Below, in pieces: positions 8,502-17,652 of a stretch of 64,000 nucleotides of DNA (positions within the stretch are counted from its first letter, which is position 1; every line of letters begins with the position of its first letter). The notes under the pieces are model-generated. The model worked only from the letters and a program-made list of their open reading frames with translations, searched no databases and was not told the origin of the DNA. This DNA is from Clostridia bacterium (GTDB lineage: Bacteria > Bacillota > Clostridia > Oscillospirales > CAG-272): contig JAFTXX010000033.1 of the NCBI GenBank assembly GCA_017461475.1, positions 48,786-112,785 of the forward strand. The letters are read 5' to 3'. The translations under genes were made by a program, and so were the position numbers.

Positions 8502-9710
8502 ATGAAATACTTTGTCCTCGTCTGCGACGGTATGGCAGACAGAAAAATCAAAGAACTCGGCGACCGCACCCCTATGGAAGCCGCAAACAAACCCATGATG
8601 GACATGCTTGCATCCAAAGCGATGTGCGGCACCGTTTCCAATGTTCCAAACGGTATGGTTCCCGAAAGCGATACTGCAAATCTTGCTATTCTCTCTTATG
8701 ACCCTAAAGTTTACTCCAAGGGACGGTCCCCGCTTGAGGCTATGAGCATGGGACTTGACATGCAGCCCGATGAAACCGCGTATCGCTGCAATGTTGTTAC
8801 TCTCAGCGACGACGAGGACTATGACAATAAAATAATGCTTGACCACAGCGCGGACGAGATTACCACCGAAGAGGCTGACGCGCTTATCAAGACGCTTGAG
8901 GAAAAGCTCGGCAACGAAATGCGCCATTTCTACACCGGTGTTTCCTACCGTCACTGTCTGCTCTGGAAGAACGGCTCGGAGACATACAACTTCATGCGCC
9001 CGCACGACATTCTCGGTCAGTGCATCAAGGACTATCTGCCGCACGGCGAGGAAGGCAAGCCTTTTTACGACCTTATGCGCGCAAGTTATGACATTCTCAA
9101 AGACCACCCCGTAAATGTTGCAAGACGTGCCGCCGGCAAGCGAATTGCAAACTCTGCGTGGCTCTGGAGTCCCGGTAAGAAACCCGCTCTTCCCTCTTTC
9201 TCCGAAAAGTGGGGACTAAGCGGTGCTGTAATTTCCGCAGTTGACCTTATCAAGGGTATCGGTATTTGCGCGGGAATGAAGTCTATCGACGTTGAGGGTG
9301 CTACCGGTAACGTTCACACCAACTACGACGGTAAAGCTGACGCGGCTATCAAGGCGTTCAAGGACGGACACGACTTTGTATTTGTTCATGTTGAAGGTCC
9401 CGACGAGTGCGGTCACCGTGCCGAGATTGACAATAAGGTGCTTGCTATTGAGAAAATAGACTCTATCATTCTCAAGAAAGTTTATGAATATCTCAAGGAC
9501 AGCGGCGAAGACTTTAAGATTTTCCTGCTCCCCGACCATCCCACACCTATTGAGATTCGCACACACAGTATGGAGCCTGTTCCCTTCTTTGTATACTCCA
9601 GTAACAAAGAGACACGCGGAGTTGAAAAGTTCACCGAGGCTACCGCTGAGGCTACAAAGCTTTACTATCCCGCAGGTCATCAGCTTCTCGACTACATAAT
9701 CGAAAAATAA
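8502..9710 (+). CDS. apgM: Cofactor-independent phosphoglycerate mutase, archaeal type
   Basis: 402 residues of the alkaline-phosphatase superfamily ApgM group: N-terminal CDGMADRKIKELGDRTPME, then PNGMVPESDTANLAILSYDP containing the Ser nucleophile/metal region, GRSPLEAMSMG, and C-terminal HVEGPDECGHR and LLPDHPTP metal ligands. It interconverts 3- and 2-phosphoglycerate in glycolysis. ApgM-type proteins can also act as phosphonopyruvate decarboxylase-like or homoserine kinase-related enzymes. That alternative is worth noting because threonine synthase lies five genes downstream in the same probable operon and no thrB is visible nearby. RBS GCGAAAGG precedes the ATG. Confidence 0.9.
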   Translation: MKYFVLVCDGMADRKIKELGDRTPMEAANKPMMDMLASKAMCGTVSNVPNGMVPESDTANLAILSYDPKVYSKGRSPLEAMSMGLDMQPDETAYRCNVVTLSDDEDYDNKIMLDHSADEITTEEADALIKTLEEKLGNEMRHFYTGVSYRHCLLWKNGSETYNFMRPHDILGQCIKDYLPHGEEGKPFYDLMRASYDILKDHPVNVARRAAGKRIANSAWLWSPGKKPALPSFSEKWGLSGAVISAVDLIKGIGICAGMKSIDVEGATGNVHTNYDGKADAAIKAFKDGHDFVFVHVEGPDECGHRAEIDNKVLAIEKIDSIILKKVYEYLKDSGEDFKIFLLPDHPTPIEIRTHSMEPVPFFVYSSNKETRGVEKFTEATAEATKLYYPAGHQLLDYIIEK

Positions 9711-9722
9711 AGGAGACATTTT

Positions 9723-10316
9723 ATGTCTAAAAAAGAAACGGTAAAAGGCCCTGAACCCAAGCTTTCACTCGCCGCTTCAATATTTGAATGGATAGAAATG
9801 ATAGTTATGTCGGCGTGCGTTGTGCTGCTGATATTCACTTTCATTGCACGTCCTGCGAGCGTTGACGGACACTCTATGGAAAACACTCTGCACGACAAGG
9901 AGCTTCTTATAATTTCGAATTTGTTTTACGAGCCCGAGCGTGAAGATATTGTGGTAGTACAAAAAATCAACTCTGCACATTCCGCGCCTATTGTCAAGCG
10001 CGTTATTGCCACCGAGGGTGAAACCGTTGACTACGACTTTGTAACAGGCAAGGTTACCGTTACCGATGTGAGCGGAGAGACCACTGTACTTGACGAGGGC
10101 GACTACATCAAACCCGAGCTTCCCGAGGCATACAAGAGCACACCTATGGATTTTCCTATAACGCTTGAAGAGGGCGAAATGTTTGTAATGGGCGACAACC
10201 GCAACAATTCGCTTGACAGCCGCTCTATGGCTATCGGTATCGTTACGGAAGATGAAATAGTCGGTCATGTGCTTTTGAGAGTATTTCCGTTTAACAAGTT
10301 CGGAACAGTGAATTAA
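9723..10316 (+). CDS. lepB: Signal peptidase I
   Basis: 197 residues with a single N-terminal membrane helix (about 24-46), then the catalytic serine motif PASVDGHSMENTL (S51), the general-base lysine in VKRVIA (K92) and the family box MGDNRNNSLDSR near 159. It cleaves signal peptides of Sec-exported proteins at the outer face of the membrane. Twelve bases separate it from apgM; GGAG precedes the start. lepB-rbgA-rnhB-yraN is a conserved Firmicutes neighbourhood. Confidence 0.97.
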   Translation: MSKKETVKGPEPKLSLAASIFEWIEMIVMSACVVLLIFTFIARPASVDGHSMENTLHDKELLIISNLFYEPEREDIVVVQKINSAHSAPIVKRVIATEGETVDYDFVTGKVTVTDVSGETTVLDEGDYIKPELPEAYKSTPMDFPITLEEGEMFVMGDNRNNSLDSRSMAIGIVTEDEIVGHVLLRVFPFNKFGTVN

Positions 10317-10327
10317 GGAGAAACGAA

Positions 10328-11200
10328 GTGGGTAATTCGCAATATCAAATTCAGTGGTTCCCCGGTCATATGGCGAAAACTCGCCGACTGATAAGCGAAA
10401 ATCTGAAATATACCGACATTGTAATTGAACTTCGCGACGCAAGAATTCCGTACAGTTCAAAAAATCCCGAGATAGAAAAACTTGTCGGCGACAGACCGAG
10501 ACTTATTCTTCTCAACAAGGCTTCCCTTGCAGACGCAAATATCAATAAAAAATGGCTCAAATATTTTGAGTCGCGAAATGAAAAGTGTTTGCTTATTGAC
10601 TGCGTTACGGGCGCGGGACTCAAAGATATTTATCCTGCCGTTTGCGACATTTTGAGCGAAAAGATGTTGCGCTGGGCAGAAAAAGGCATGAACAAAAAAG
10701 TTCGCGCGATGGTTGTCGGCATACCTAATGTAGGAAAGTCGTCGTTTATCAACCGAATTGCGGGTTCAAAGAAAGCAAAAGTCGAAGACCGTCCCGGTGT
10801 TACGTTAAACAAGCAATGGGTCACCACTACCATAGGTCTTGAACTTATCGATATGCCCGGCGTTTTATGGCCGAAGTTTGATGAAAAAAGAGTTGGCGAA
10901 AATCTCGCTATGACAGGCGCTATCAAGGACCAGATTCTTGACACAGAGGAGCTTGCAATGCTTCTTTGCGGACGCTTACGCGACACCGCGCATGATGCGT
11001 TTGCGGAGCGATACAAACTCACCGATGCTGACGGTTGGGAAGCCATGGATCTTTATGACTTGTTTGAACTCATCGGCAAGAAACGCGGATTTTTGATGTC
11101 GGGCGGTGTTATTAATCACGAGCGTACTGCCGACACGCTTTTAAACGAATTCAGAGCCGCCACCATAGGCGCAATTTCACTGGAGGCACCTAAATGCTGA
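10328..11200 (+). CDS. rbgA: Ribosome biogenesis GTPase A (YlqF/RbgA)
   Basis: 290-residue circularly permuted GTPase: the N-terminal WFPGHMAKTRR motif, then G4 LLNKASL (usually NKAD), then G1 VGIPNVGKSSF and G3 DMPGVLWPK in the permuted order G4-G1-G3. It acts late in 50S subunit assembly in Firmicutes. GTG start at 10328 behind AAGGAG. Its last 7 bases overlap rnhB. Confidence 0.96.
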   Translation: MGNSQYQIQWFPGHMAKTRRLISENLKYTDIVIELRDARIPYSSKNPEIEKLVGDRPRLILLNKASLADANINKKWLKYFESRNEKCLLIDCVTGAGLKDIYPAVCDILSEKMLRWAEKGMNKKVRAMVVGIPNVGKSSFINRIAGSKKAKVEDRPGVTLNKQWVTTTIGLELIDMPGVLWPKFDEKRVGENLAMTGAIKDQILDTEELAMLLCGRLRDTAHDAFAERYKLTDADGWEAMDLYDLFELIGKKRGFLMSGGVINHERTADTLLNEFRAATIGAISLEAPKC

Positions 11201-11802
11201 CATATGATTTTGAACTCGCGCTCAAAGAAGACGGATACATCGCGGTTTGCGGTGTCGACGAGGCGGGACGCGGGCCCCTCGCGGGTCCTGTTGTTGCCGC
11301 CGCTTGTATTTTGCCAATCGGTTGCGAGATCGAAGGGCTGAACGACTCGAAAAAATTATCCGAAAAAAAGCGCGAACAACTTTTTGATGAAATAAAAGAG
11401 AAAGCTGTTGCATATTCAATAGCGTCGGCAACAAACGAGGAGATTGACAAATTCAATATTCTCAACGCCACGATGATAGCAATGGCACGCGCCATTGAAG
11501 GACTGCCGAAAAAGGCTGATTTTGCAATAGTTGACGGCAACTGCGTGCGCAACTTTCCCGTTCCCGCTATGACTATCGTGAAAGGCGATGCGAAGTCTCC
11601 TTCCATTGCGGCCGCGTCTATTCTTGCAAAAGTTACGCGTGACCGATACTGCCTTGAAATGGACGAAATGTATCCCGAATATAATTTCAAAAAGCACAAG
11701 GGATATCCTACAAAGGAACATCGCGAACTTGTAATTAAGTACGGTCCGTGCCCGCTTCACCGCAAAACTTTCCTTAAATTTATGGATAAGGAAAACGGAT
11801 AA
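11194..11802 (+). CDS. rnhB: Ribonuclease HII
   Basis: 202 residues with the RNase HII signature GVDEAGRGPLAGPVVAA (catalytic D-E pair) near residue 20, VDGN near 112 and KGDAKSPSIAAASILAKVTRD with another metal-binding Asp downstream. It removes RNA from RNA/DNA hybrids and single ribonucleotides. Overlaps rbgA by 7 bases and yraN by 1 base. Confidence 0.97.
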   Translation: MLTYDFELALKEDGYIAVCGVDEAGRGPLAGPVVAAACILPIGCEIEGLNDSKKLSEKKREQLFDEIKEKAVAYSIASATNEEIDKFNILNATMIAMARAIEGLPKKADFAIVDGNCVRNFPVPAMTIVKGDAKSPSIAAASILAKVTRDRYCLEMDEMYPEYNFKKHKGYPTKEHRELVIKYGPCPLHRKTFLKFMDKENG

Positions 11803-12179
11803 TGCTGTTTGGGAACAGTACCAAAGCCATCGGTGCGGCGGGAGAAAAAGCTGCGGCGAAGTTTTTGAAAAAGCGCGGATATAAAATTGTAAAAAAGAAT
11901 TTTTTATCTGCTCACGGCGAAATTGACATAATTGCCGAAAATCATGAATTTCTTGTCTTTATCGAAGTAAAATCGAGAAAAGACTCGGATGAAAACTTTA
12001 AGAACTACGGTTTCCCCGCCGAAGCAGTAGACAAAAACAAGCAAAAGCATATCATATATACAGCACGCTGTTTTTTGCAGCGTTATCCTACAGATAAGGC
12101 TATGCGATTTGACGTAATTGAGGTTTACCTTGGAGAAAAGATAAAAGTTAATCACATCGAAGACGCGTTTTGCCTTTGA
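11802..12179 (+). CDS. YraN/UPF0102 family endonuclease-like protein
   Basis: 125 residues with the UPF0102 core: GEKAAAKFLKKRGYKIVKKNF, GEIDIIAENHEFLVFIEVKSR and a C-terminal basic segment. The E-x-D...EVK pattern is that of restriction-endonuclease-like folds; the cellular role is unknown. TAATG overlap with rnhB indicates coupling. Confidence 0.93.
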   Translation: MLFGNSTKAIGAAGEKAAAKFLKKRGYKIVKKNFLSAHGEIDIIAENHEFLVFIEVKSRKDSDENFKNYGFPAEAVDKNKQKHIIYTARCFLQRYPTDKAMRFDVIEVYLGEKIKVNHIEDAFCL

Positions 12180-12190
12180 AAGGAGCAACA

Positions 12191-13132
12191 TTGGAACACA
12201 GACTTTTTGACCTGCATTGCGATACGCCGTATCGCATGTACAAAGAAGGTCAGCCTCTGAAATCTAACTCTTTACATGTCGCACTGGATAAACTTGCACC
12301 GTATTCAAAATACGCACAGATTGCGGCGATATGGAGCGACAACACGCTTAGCGACGAAGAGGCGTATGCCGCGTTTTGGAGGATACTGAACAACTTCAAA
12401 AATGAAATCGAAGTTAACCGTCAGCGTGCGGCTATTTGCCGTTCGTATGACGAATATGCACATCTTCCCGACAAATATGTCGCGTTTTTCTTAGCGATTG
12501 AAGACGCACGGATTCTCAGCGGCAACGTTGAAAGAATACGGGAGGTTTACGACGCAGGAATCCGTTTTATTTCACTCAACTGGCAGGGTGAAAACTCTCT
12601 CGGCGGCGGTTATGACACAAACTCTCCTCTGACACATTTAGGACATACCATTGCTTCTACCGCGCTTGACCTCGGAATGGTTTTAGATGTATCACATTCA
12701 TCCGCCAGAGTTTTTGACGAGATTGCTGAAATGGCGGCTTCACTTAAGCGTCCTATAATTGCAACGCATTCCGACTCAAATTCGGTAGCTGTACATCCGA
12801 GAAATCTTACAGACGACCAGTTTACAAGAATAAAAAACAGCGGCGGAATTGTAGGAATTTCACTGGCACGTTCACATTTATGCGGCAAAGGTAATTATAC
12901 CTCGGAAATTAACGATATTATTGACCACATTGAATATTATCTCGGTCTCGACGGTCAACACACTGTTTGCCTTGGATGTGATTTTGACGGTATTGAAACT
13001 ACTCCGACAGAAATTTCGAATATATCTGAACTTTACAAACTTGCAGAGGCAATGTCTGCAAAGAATTTCAGCGACGAATTGATAAATGCTATTTTTTATC
13101 AGAACGCGCACAACTTTTTGAAAAAAATATAA
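12191..13132 (+). CDS. Membrane dipeptidase-like protein (peptidase M19)
   Basis: 313 residues of the renal-dipeptidase family: DLHCDTPYRMY with the HxD zinc pair near the N-terminus, AIEDA with the bridging Glu, DVSHSSARVFDEI, ATHSDSNSVAVHPRNLTDD and GCDFDGI near the C-terminus. These zinc enzymes cleave dipeptides, sometimes with D-residues. A TTG at 12170 gives a longer frame, but AAAGGAG at 12178-12184 is ideally spaced for TTG 12191, so that start is chosen. No signal peptide, hence cytoplasmic. Confidence 0.9.
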   Translation: MEHRLFDLHCDTPYRMYKEGQPLKSNSLHVALDKLAPYSKYAQIAAIWSDNTLSDEEAYAAFWRILNNFKNEIEVNRQRAAICRSYDEYAHLPDKYVAFFLAIEDARILSGNVERIREVYDAGIRFISLNWQGENSLGGGYDTNSPLTHLGHTIASTALDLGMVLDVSHSSARVFDEIAEMAASLKRPIIATHSDSNSVAVHPRNLTDDQFTRIKNSGGIVGISLARSHLCGKGNYTSEINDIIDHIEYYLGLDGQHTVCLGCDFDGIETTPTEISNISELYKLAEAMSAKNFSDELINAIFYQNAHNFLKKI

Positions 13133-13161
13133 AAAGACATATATCCACGAAAGGACAAAAA

Positions 13162-14643
13162 ATGAATTACTCCAGCACAAGAAGTACAAACGAAAACGAA
13201 AAAGTTTCTGCCGCACAGGCAATCAAGCAGGGACTTGCAAACGACGGCGGTCTCTTTATGCCCGACGAAATTCCTCAGATAGCGCTTGGTGATATCGAAG
13301 CACTTATCAACAAGAGTTATGTTGAGCGTGCAACCGAAGTTCTCTCGATGTTTCTCACCGACTACACAAAAGAAGAACTCCGCGCTGACTGCGAAGCCGC
13401 TTACAGCGAGACACGTTTTGTCGGCGGCGCCGCTCCTCTTAAGAGCATCGATGGAAAGGTATTTTCTCTCGAACTCTGGCACGGCCCCACATGCGCATTC
13501 AAAGACATGGCACTCCAAATCATGCCTCGCCTTCTCTGCCGTGCACTTGAAAAGACCGGCGAAAAGCGCGACGCAATGATTTTGGTTGCAACCTCGGGTG
13601 ACACCGGCAAGGCGGCACTTGAAGGCTACCGCGACATTGACAAGATAAGAATCAAGGTATTCTATCCTGTTGACGGTGTAAGCCGCGTGCAGAAGCTCCA
13701 GATGGCTACCCAGGGCGGCAACAATGTTGATGTTTGTGCTATTTACGGTAACTTTGACGATGCTCAGACCGGCGTTAAAAAGATTTTTGCTGACGCTGAC
13801 ATTGCCAAAGAACTTAATGACAAGGGTATCTTTCTCTCCAGCGCCAACTCTATCAACTGGGGCAGACTTGCTCCTCAGATAGTTTACTATGTTTCCGCTT
13901 ACTGCGACATGGTAAAGATGGGCGAGATAAAGCTCGGCGACAATATCGACGTTTGCGTTCCCACCGGTAACTTCGGCAACATTTTTGCCGCATACATCGC
14001 AAAGATGATGGGACTGCCGATTGAAAAGTTTGTTTGCGCGTCCAACAAGAACAACATTCTTACCGACTTCCTTGCAACCGGTACATACGACCGCAACCGC
14101 AAATTCTACACCACAATGTCTCCTTCCATGGACATTCTCATTTCCAGCAACCTTGAGCGTCTTCTCTACACTCTCGCAGGCGCAGAAAAAACAGCTGCTT
14201 ACATGAAGGATCTTAACACAACCGGCAAATACACTCTTGACGCTGAAACAAAGGCAAAGATTGATGCAAACTTCTACGGATACTCATGCGACGAGGAAGG
14301 CACCGCAAGCATCATTCGCGAGACATTTGACAAGTACGGATACCTCTGCGACACTCATACCGCGGTAGGTCTTTCCTGCGCAAGACAGTATGCGTCAGAG
14401 CACGGCGGCAACAAGATAGTTCTCGCTTCAACCGCAAGCCCTTACAAGTTTGCAAACGATGTTTACACTGCGGTTTCGGGTAAAACTGCGGCTGACGAAC
14501 TCAGCGCGCTCAAGGAGCTCTCCGCATACACAAGCACAGAGATTCCTGCACCGCTTTGCGACATTGACAAGCGCGAAATTCGCTTTACCAAGACCATCGA
14601 AGCGAGCAATATGCCCGCGGATGTAATGTCTTTCGCTGACTAA
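13162..14643 (+). CDS. thrC: Threonine synthase
   Basis: 493 residues, long (class II-like) threonine synthase: N-terminal YSSTRS, then LELWHGPTCAFKDMALQIM with the PLP lysine K114, VATSGDTGKAALEG and VPTGNFGNIFAAY. It converts O-phosphohomoserine to threonine with PLP. It lies in the probable apgM-phosphoesterase operon, 29 bases after the dipeptidase gene; no T-box leader was found in the short gap. Confidence 0.96.
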   Translation: MNYSSTRSTNENEKVSAAQAIKQGLANDGGLFMPDEIPQIALGDIEALINKSYVERATEVLSMFLTDYTKEELRADCEAAYSETRFVGGAAPLKSIDGKVFSLELWHGPTCAFKDMALQIMPRLLCRALEKTGEKRDAMILVATSGDTGKAALEGYRDIDKIRIKVFYPVDGVSRVQKLQMATQGGNNVDVCAIYGNFDDAQTGVKKIFADADIAKELNDKGIFLSSANSINWGRLAPQIVYYVSAYCDMVKMGEIKLGDNIDVCVPTGNFGNIFAAYIAKMMGLPIEKFVCASNKNNILTDFLATGTYDRNRKFYTTMSPSMDILISSNLERLLYTLAGAEKTAAYMKDLNTTGKYTLDAETKAKIDANFYGYSCDEEGTASIIRETFDKYGYLCDTHTAVGLSCARQYASEHGGNKIVLASTASPYKFANDVYTAVSGKTAADELSALKELSAYTSTEIPAPLCDIDKREIRFTKTIEASNMPADVMSFAD

Positions 14644-14668
14644 AATTTTACCGCCGAGGAGGAAAGGT

Positions 14669-15406
14669 ATGTCTTTATATACAATTGCTGATTTACACCT
14701 TTCCCTCGGTGTGGGTCAAGAAAAGTCGATGGACGTTTTCGGCCGCCGCTGGCAAGGTTATGTTGAAAAACTTGAAAAAAATTGGCGTGCAATAGTTGAC
14801 CCTGAAGACTCAGTAATCATTCCCGGCGATATTTCTTGGGCGCTTGGGATGGACGAAGCTCTCGAGGACTTAAAGTTCATTGACGCCTTGCCCGGTACCA
14901 AGTATATCGGCAAGGGCAACCATGATTTTTGGTGGGCTACGCTCAAAAAGTTGACCGACTTTTTTGAGGCGCACAACATTACCACTATCAAAATTCTGTA
15001 CAACTGTGCTTTTGAGGTTGAAGACTATATAATCTGCGGCACACGTGGTTGGTTTTACGACGAGTCGGTTTCAAACATTCCGAAAGGCACCGACTTTGAC
15101 AAAATCGTAAACCGCGAAGCTCAACGGCTTAAAATCAGCCTTGACGAAGCGAAGAAACTTTCCGAAAAAAGCGGCAAGCCGATACTTTGCTTTTTGCACT
15201 TCCCCGTTGTATGGAACGGCACCGAGTGTGAACCGCTGATGAACATTCTCACCGAGTACGGTATCAAAAAATGTTACTTCGGTCACATACACGGTTCGTA
15301 TGCCGTACCCGCGTCCTTTGAACACAAAGGAACAACCTTTGCAATTATCTCGGCGGACTATCTCAATTTCATTCCGCGGATAATTTTTCCGCCTGAAATT
15401 GATTAA
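14669..15406 (+). CDS. Calcineurin-like metallophosphoesterase
   Basis: 245 residues with the metallophosphoesterase motifs in order: ADLHL (D-x-H), GDISW (GDxxW), GNHDFWW (GNHD), CFLHFPV and GHIHG (GHxH). Two metal ions are expected in the site. Substrate is not predictable from sequence. AGGAGGAAAG precedes the ATG, 25 bases after thrC. Likely last gene of its operon. Confidence 0.9.
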   Translation: MSLYTIADLHLSLGVGQEKSMDVFGRRWQGYVEKLEKNWRAIVDPEDSVIIPGDISWALGMDEALEDLKFIDALPGTKYIGKGNHDFWWATLKKLTDFFEAHNITTIKILYNCAFEVEDYIICGTRGWFYDESVSNIPKGTDFDKIVNREAQRLKISLDEAKKLSEKSGKPILCFLHFPVVWNGTECEPLMNILTEYGIKKCYFGHIHGSYAVPASFEHKGTTFAIISADYLNFIPRIIFPPEID

Positions 15407-15453
15407 AATTCGCGAAAATTACCGCATTTTGCTTATTTTATTTCAAAAACATC

Positions 15454-15482
15454 TTGACTTTATATAATTATGGAAGTAAAAT
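15454..15482 (+). promoter_or_regulatory. tig promoter
   Basis: TTGACT (15454-15459), a 17-base spacer and TAAAAT (15477-15482), 41 bases before the tig start. Confidence 0.7.
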
Positions 15483-15523
15483 AAAGTTTGTGCAACTATA
15501 AGTTTTTTTGGAGGACACTTAAA

Positions 15524-16981
15524 ATGAGTTTTAAGAAAGTCGAAAAGAAGGAAACCAATGTTTATGTAATTGAGTTTCAGATCGCTAAGGCAGATTTTGA
15601 TGCCGCAAACGACAAGGCATTCAAAAAGAATGCAAAGAACATAAACATTGCCGGATTCAGAAAAGGCAAGGCTCCCCGTCACCTTATCGAAAAGATGTAC
15701 GGCAAGGGCGTATTCTACGAAGAAGCAATCAACGATTGTCTCCCTGCTGCATATGAAGCAGCTGCCAAGGAGTCCGGTCTTGACATCATCGGTCAGCCCG
15801 AATTTGATGTTACTTCTATCGATGATAACGGCGTTGCAATGACCGCTACCGTTACCACTAAGCCCGAATGCAAAATCGACGGCTACAAGGGTATCAAGGT
15901 TACCAAGGATACAAAGTCTGTCACCGCCGCTGACGTAAAGAAAGAAATTGAAACCGTTCGCGAGCGCAACAGCCGCGAAATCGAAGTTACCGACCGAGCA
16001 GCAAAGAATGACGATATCGCTAATATCGACTTTGAAGGTTTTGTTGACGGTGTCGCTTTTGAGGGCGGCAAGGCTGAGGGTCACAACCTCAAGATTGGTT
16101 CCGGCGCATTTATCCCCGGCTTTGAAGACCAGATTATCGGCAAGAAGATCGGCGAAGAGTTTGACGTAAATGTTGAGTTCCCCGCTGACTACCATGCAGA
16201 AGAACTCGCAGGCAAACCTGCTGTATTCAAAGTAAAGCTCAACGGTCTTAAGGTTACCGAACTTCCCGAGCTTGACGACGAATTTGCAAAAGATGTTTCC
16301 GAATTTGATACTTTCGATGAATATAAAGCTGATGTTAAGGCTAAACTCACCGAGAGAAACGAAAAGGAAGCTGAGCTGAATGTTGACGACCAGCTTTACG
16401 AAGCTGTACTCGGTCTGCTTGAGGCTGAAATTCCCGAAGTAATGTATGTAACCGAGACCGAGAACTTTGTTCGCGACTATGACAACCGTCTCCGCATGCA
16501 GGGTCTTGACCTCAACACCTACTTTAAGTACACCGGTCAGACTCTTGATGATCTCCGCAAGCAGATGCGTCCTCAGGCTGAAAAGCAGGTTAAGATGCGT
16601 CTTGCCCTCGAAACCATCGCAAAGATTGAAAACATTTCCGCTACCGATGCTGAAATCGACGAAGAATATGCAAGAATCGCTGAAAGCTACGGCATGGAAG
16701 CTGACAAGGTTAAGGATCTTATCGCTAAGGAAGACATCAATGCTGACCTCGCTGTAAAGAAGGCATTTGACCTTGTTAAGGAAAATGCAGTTATTACCAA
16801 GAAGTCTGCAAAGAAGGCTGCTGACGGTGAGGCTGCAGAGGAAAAGAAGCCTGCTGCTAAAAAGACAACAGCTAAGAAGACCACTGCGAAGAAGGCTGAA
16901 GACGGCGAAGCTGAAGAAAAGGCTACCGCAAAGAAAACTACAGCTAAGAAGACTACCGCAAAAAAAGCAGAAGATAAATAA
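15524..16981 (+). CDS. tig: Trigger factor with Lys/Ala/Thr-rich C-terminal tail
   Basis: 485 residues. N-terminal ribosome-binding domain with [17 protein letters not shown] (family signature GFRxGxxP), central FKBP-type PPIase domain ([19 protein letters not shown] to ~240), and a C-terminal helical chaperone domain. The final ~55 residues are an unusual tail with repeats of KKTTAKK interrupted by acidic AEDGEAEE segments. The start at 15524 is set by TTGGAGGA at 15509-15516; an upstream in-frame ATG has no ribosome site. It is a ribosome-bound folding chaperone and sits in the conserved order tig-clpP-clpX. Confidence 0.96.
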   Translation: MSFKKVEKKETNVYVIEFQIAKADFDAANDKAFKKNAKNINIAGFRKGKAPRHLIEKMYGKGVFYEEAINDCLPAAYEAAAKESGLDIIGQPEFDVTSIDDNGVAMTATVTTKPECKIDGYKGIKVTKDTKSVTAADVKKEIETVRERNSREIEVTDRAAKNDDIANIDFEGFVDGVAFEGGKAEGHNLKIGSGAFIPGFEDQIIGKKIGEEFDVNVEFPADYHAEELAGKPAVFKVKLNGLKVTELPELDDEFAKDVSEFDTFDEYKADVKAKLTERNEKEAELNVDDQLYEAVLGLLEAEIPEVMYVTETENFVRDYDNRLRMQGLDLNTYFKYTGQTLDDLRKQMRPQAEKQVKMRLALETIAKIENISATDAEIDEEYARIAESYGMEADKVKDLIAKEDINADLAVKKAFDLVKENAVITKKSAKKAADGEAAEEKKPAAKKTTAKKTTAKKAEDGEAEEKATAKKTTAKKTTAKKAEDK

Positions 16982-16987
16982 CAAATT

Positions 16988-17018
16988 GGCGGGTACATTA
17001 TGTTACCCGCCTTATTAT
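16988..17018 (+). terminator. Hairpin after tig
   Basis: GGCGGGTA (16988-16995) pairs with TACCCGCC (17004-17011), followed by TTATTATT. The weak T-run suggests partial termination before clpP. Confidence 0.65.
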
Positions 17019-17052
17019 TCTAAATTTTATATTTGAAAGAGAGGTTATTAGT

Positions 17053-17637
17053 ATGGCACTTGTACCAATGGTCGTAGAGCAAACAAACAGAGGCGAACGT
17101 TCCTACGATATTTATTCGAGACTGCTCAATGACAGAATCATCATGCTTAACGATGAGATTAATGATGCTACCGCTTCCCTTGTCGTCGCTCAGCTCCTTT
17201 ATCTCGAAGCACAGGACCCTGACAAAGACATTTCTCTTTACATCAACAGCCCCGGCGGGTCTGTTTCCGCAGGTTTTGCTATCTATGACACTATGAACTT
17301 TATCAAGTGTGACGTTTCCACCATCTGCATGGGTATGGCGGCATCCATGGGTGCTTTCCTTCTCTCCGCTGGTGCCAAGGGCAAGCGTCTTGCACTTCCC
17401 AACAGCGTTATCATGATTCACCAGCCTCTCGGCGGCGCGCAGGGTCAGGCGAGCGACATCAAGATTCACGCTGAACACATTCTCAAGACCCGTGCAAAAC
17501 TCAATGCAATTCTTGCAAAGAATACCGGCAAGCCGCTTGACGTTATCGAGCGTGACACCGACCGCGACAACTTTATGGATGCTGACGAGGCTTGCGCATA
17601 CGGTCTTGTTGACAAAGTAATTACCGAAAGGCCTTAA
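17053..17637 (+). CDS. clpP: ATP-dependent Clp protease proteolytic subunit
   Basis: 194 residues with the catalytic triad in context: S98 in [11 protein letters not shown]123 in [13 protein letters not shown] and Asp in [11 protein letters not shown]. It forms the tetradecameric protease chamber that works with ClpX (next gene) and ClpC (45073). GAGAGGT precedes the start. No CtsR heptad repeat is seen upstream, unlike in Bacillus. Confidence 0.98.
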   Translation: MALVPMVVEQTNRGERSYDIYSRLLNDRIIMLNDEINDATASLVVAQLLYLEAQDPDKDISLYINSPGGSVSAGFAIYDTMNFIKCDVSTICMGMAASMGAFLLSAGAKGKRLALPNSVIMIHQPLGGAQGQASDIKIHAEHILKTRAKLNAILAKNTGKPLDVIERDTDRDNFMDADEACAYGLVDKVITERP

Positions 17638-17652
17638 ATTAAAGGAATAATT

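Noticed and set aside
15443-16984. Long antisense frame opposite trigger factor
   Set aside because: Composition mirrors the sense gene (Ser/Leu/Phe/Cys-rich) and lacks a ribosome site.
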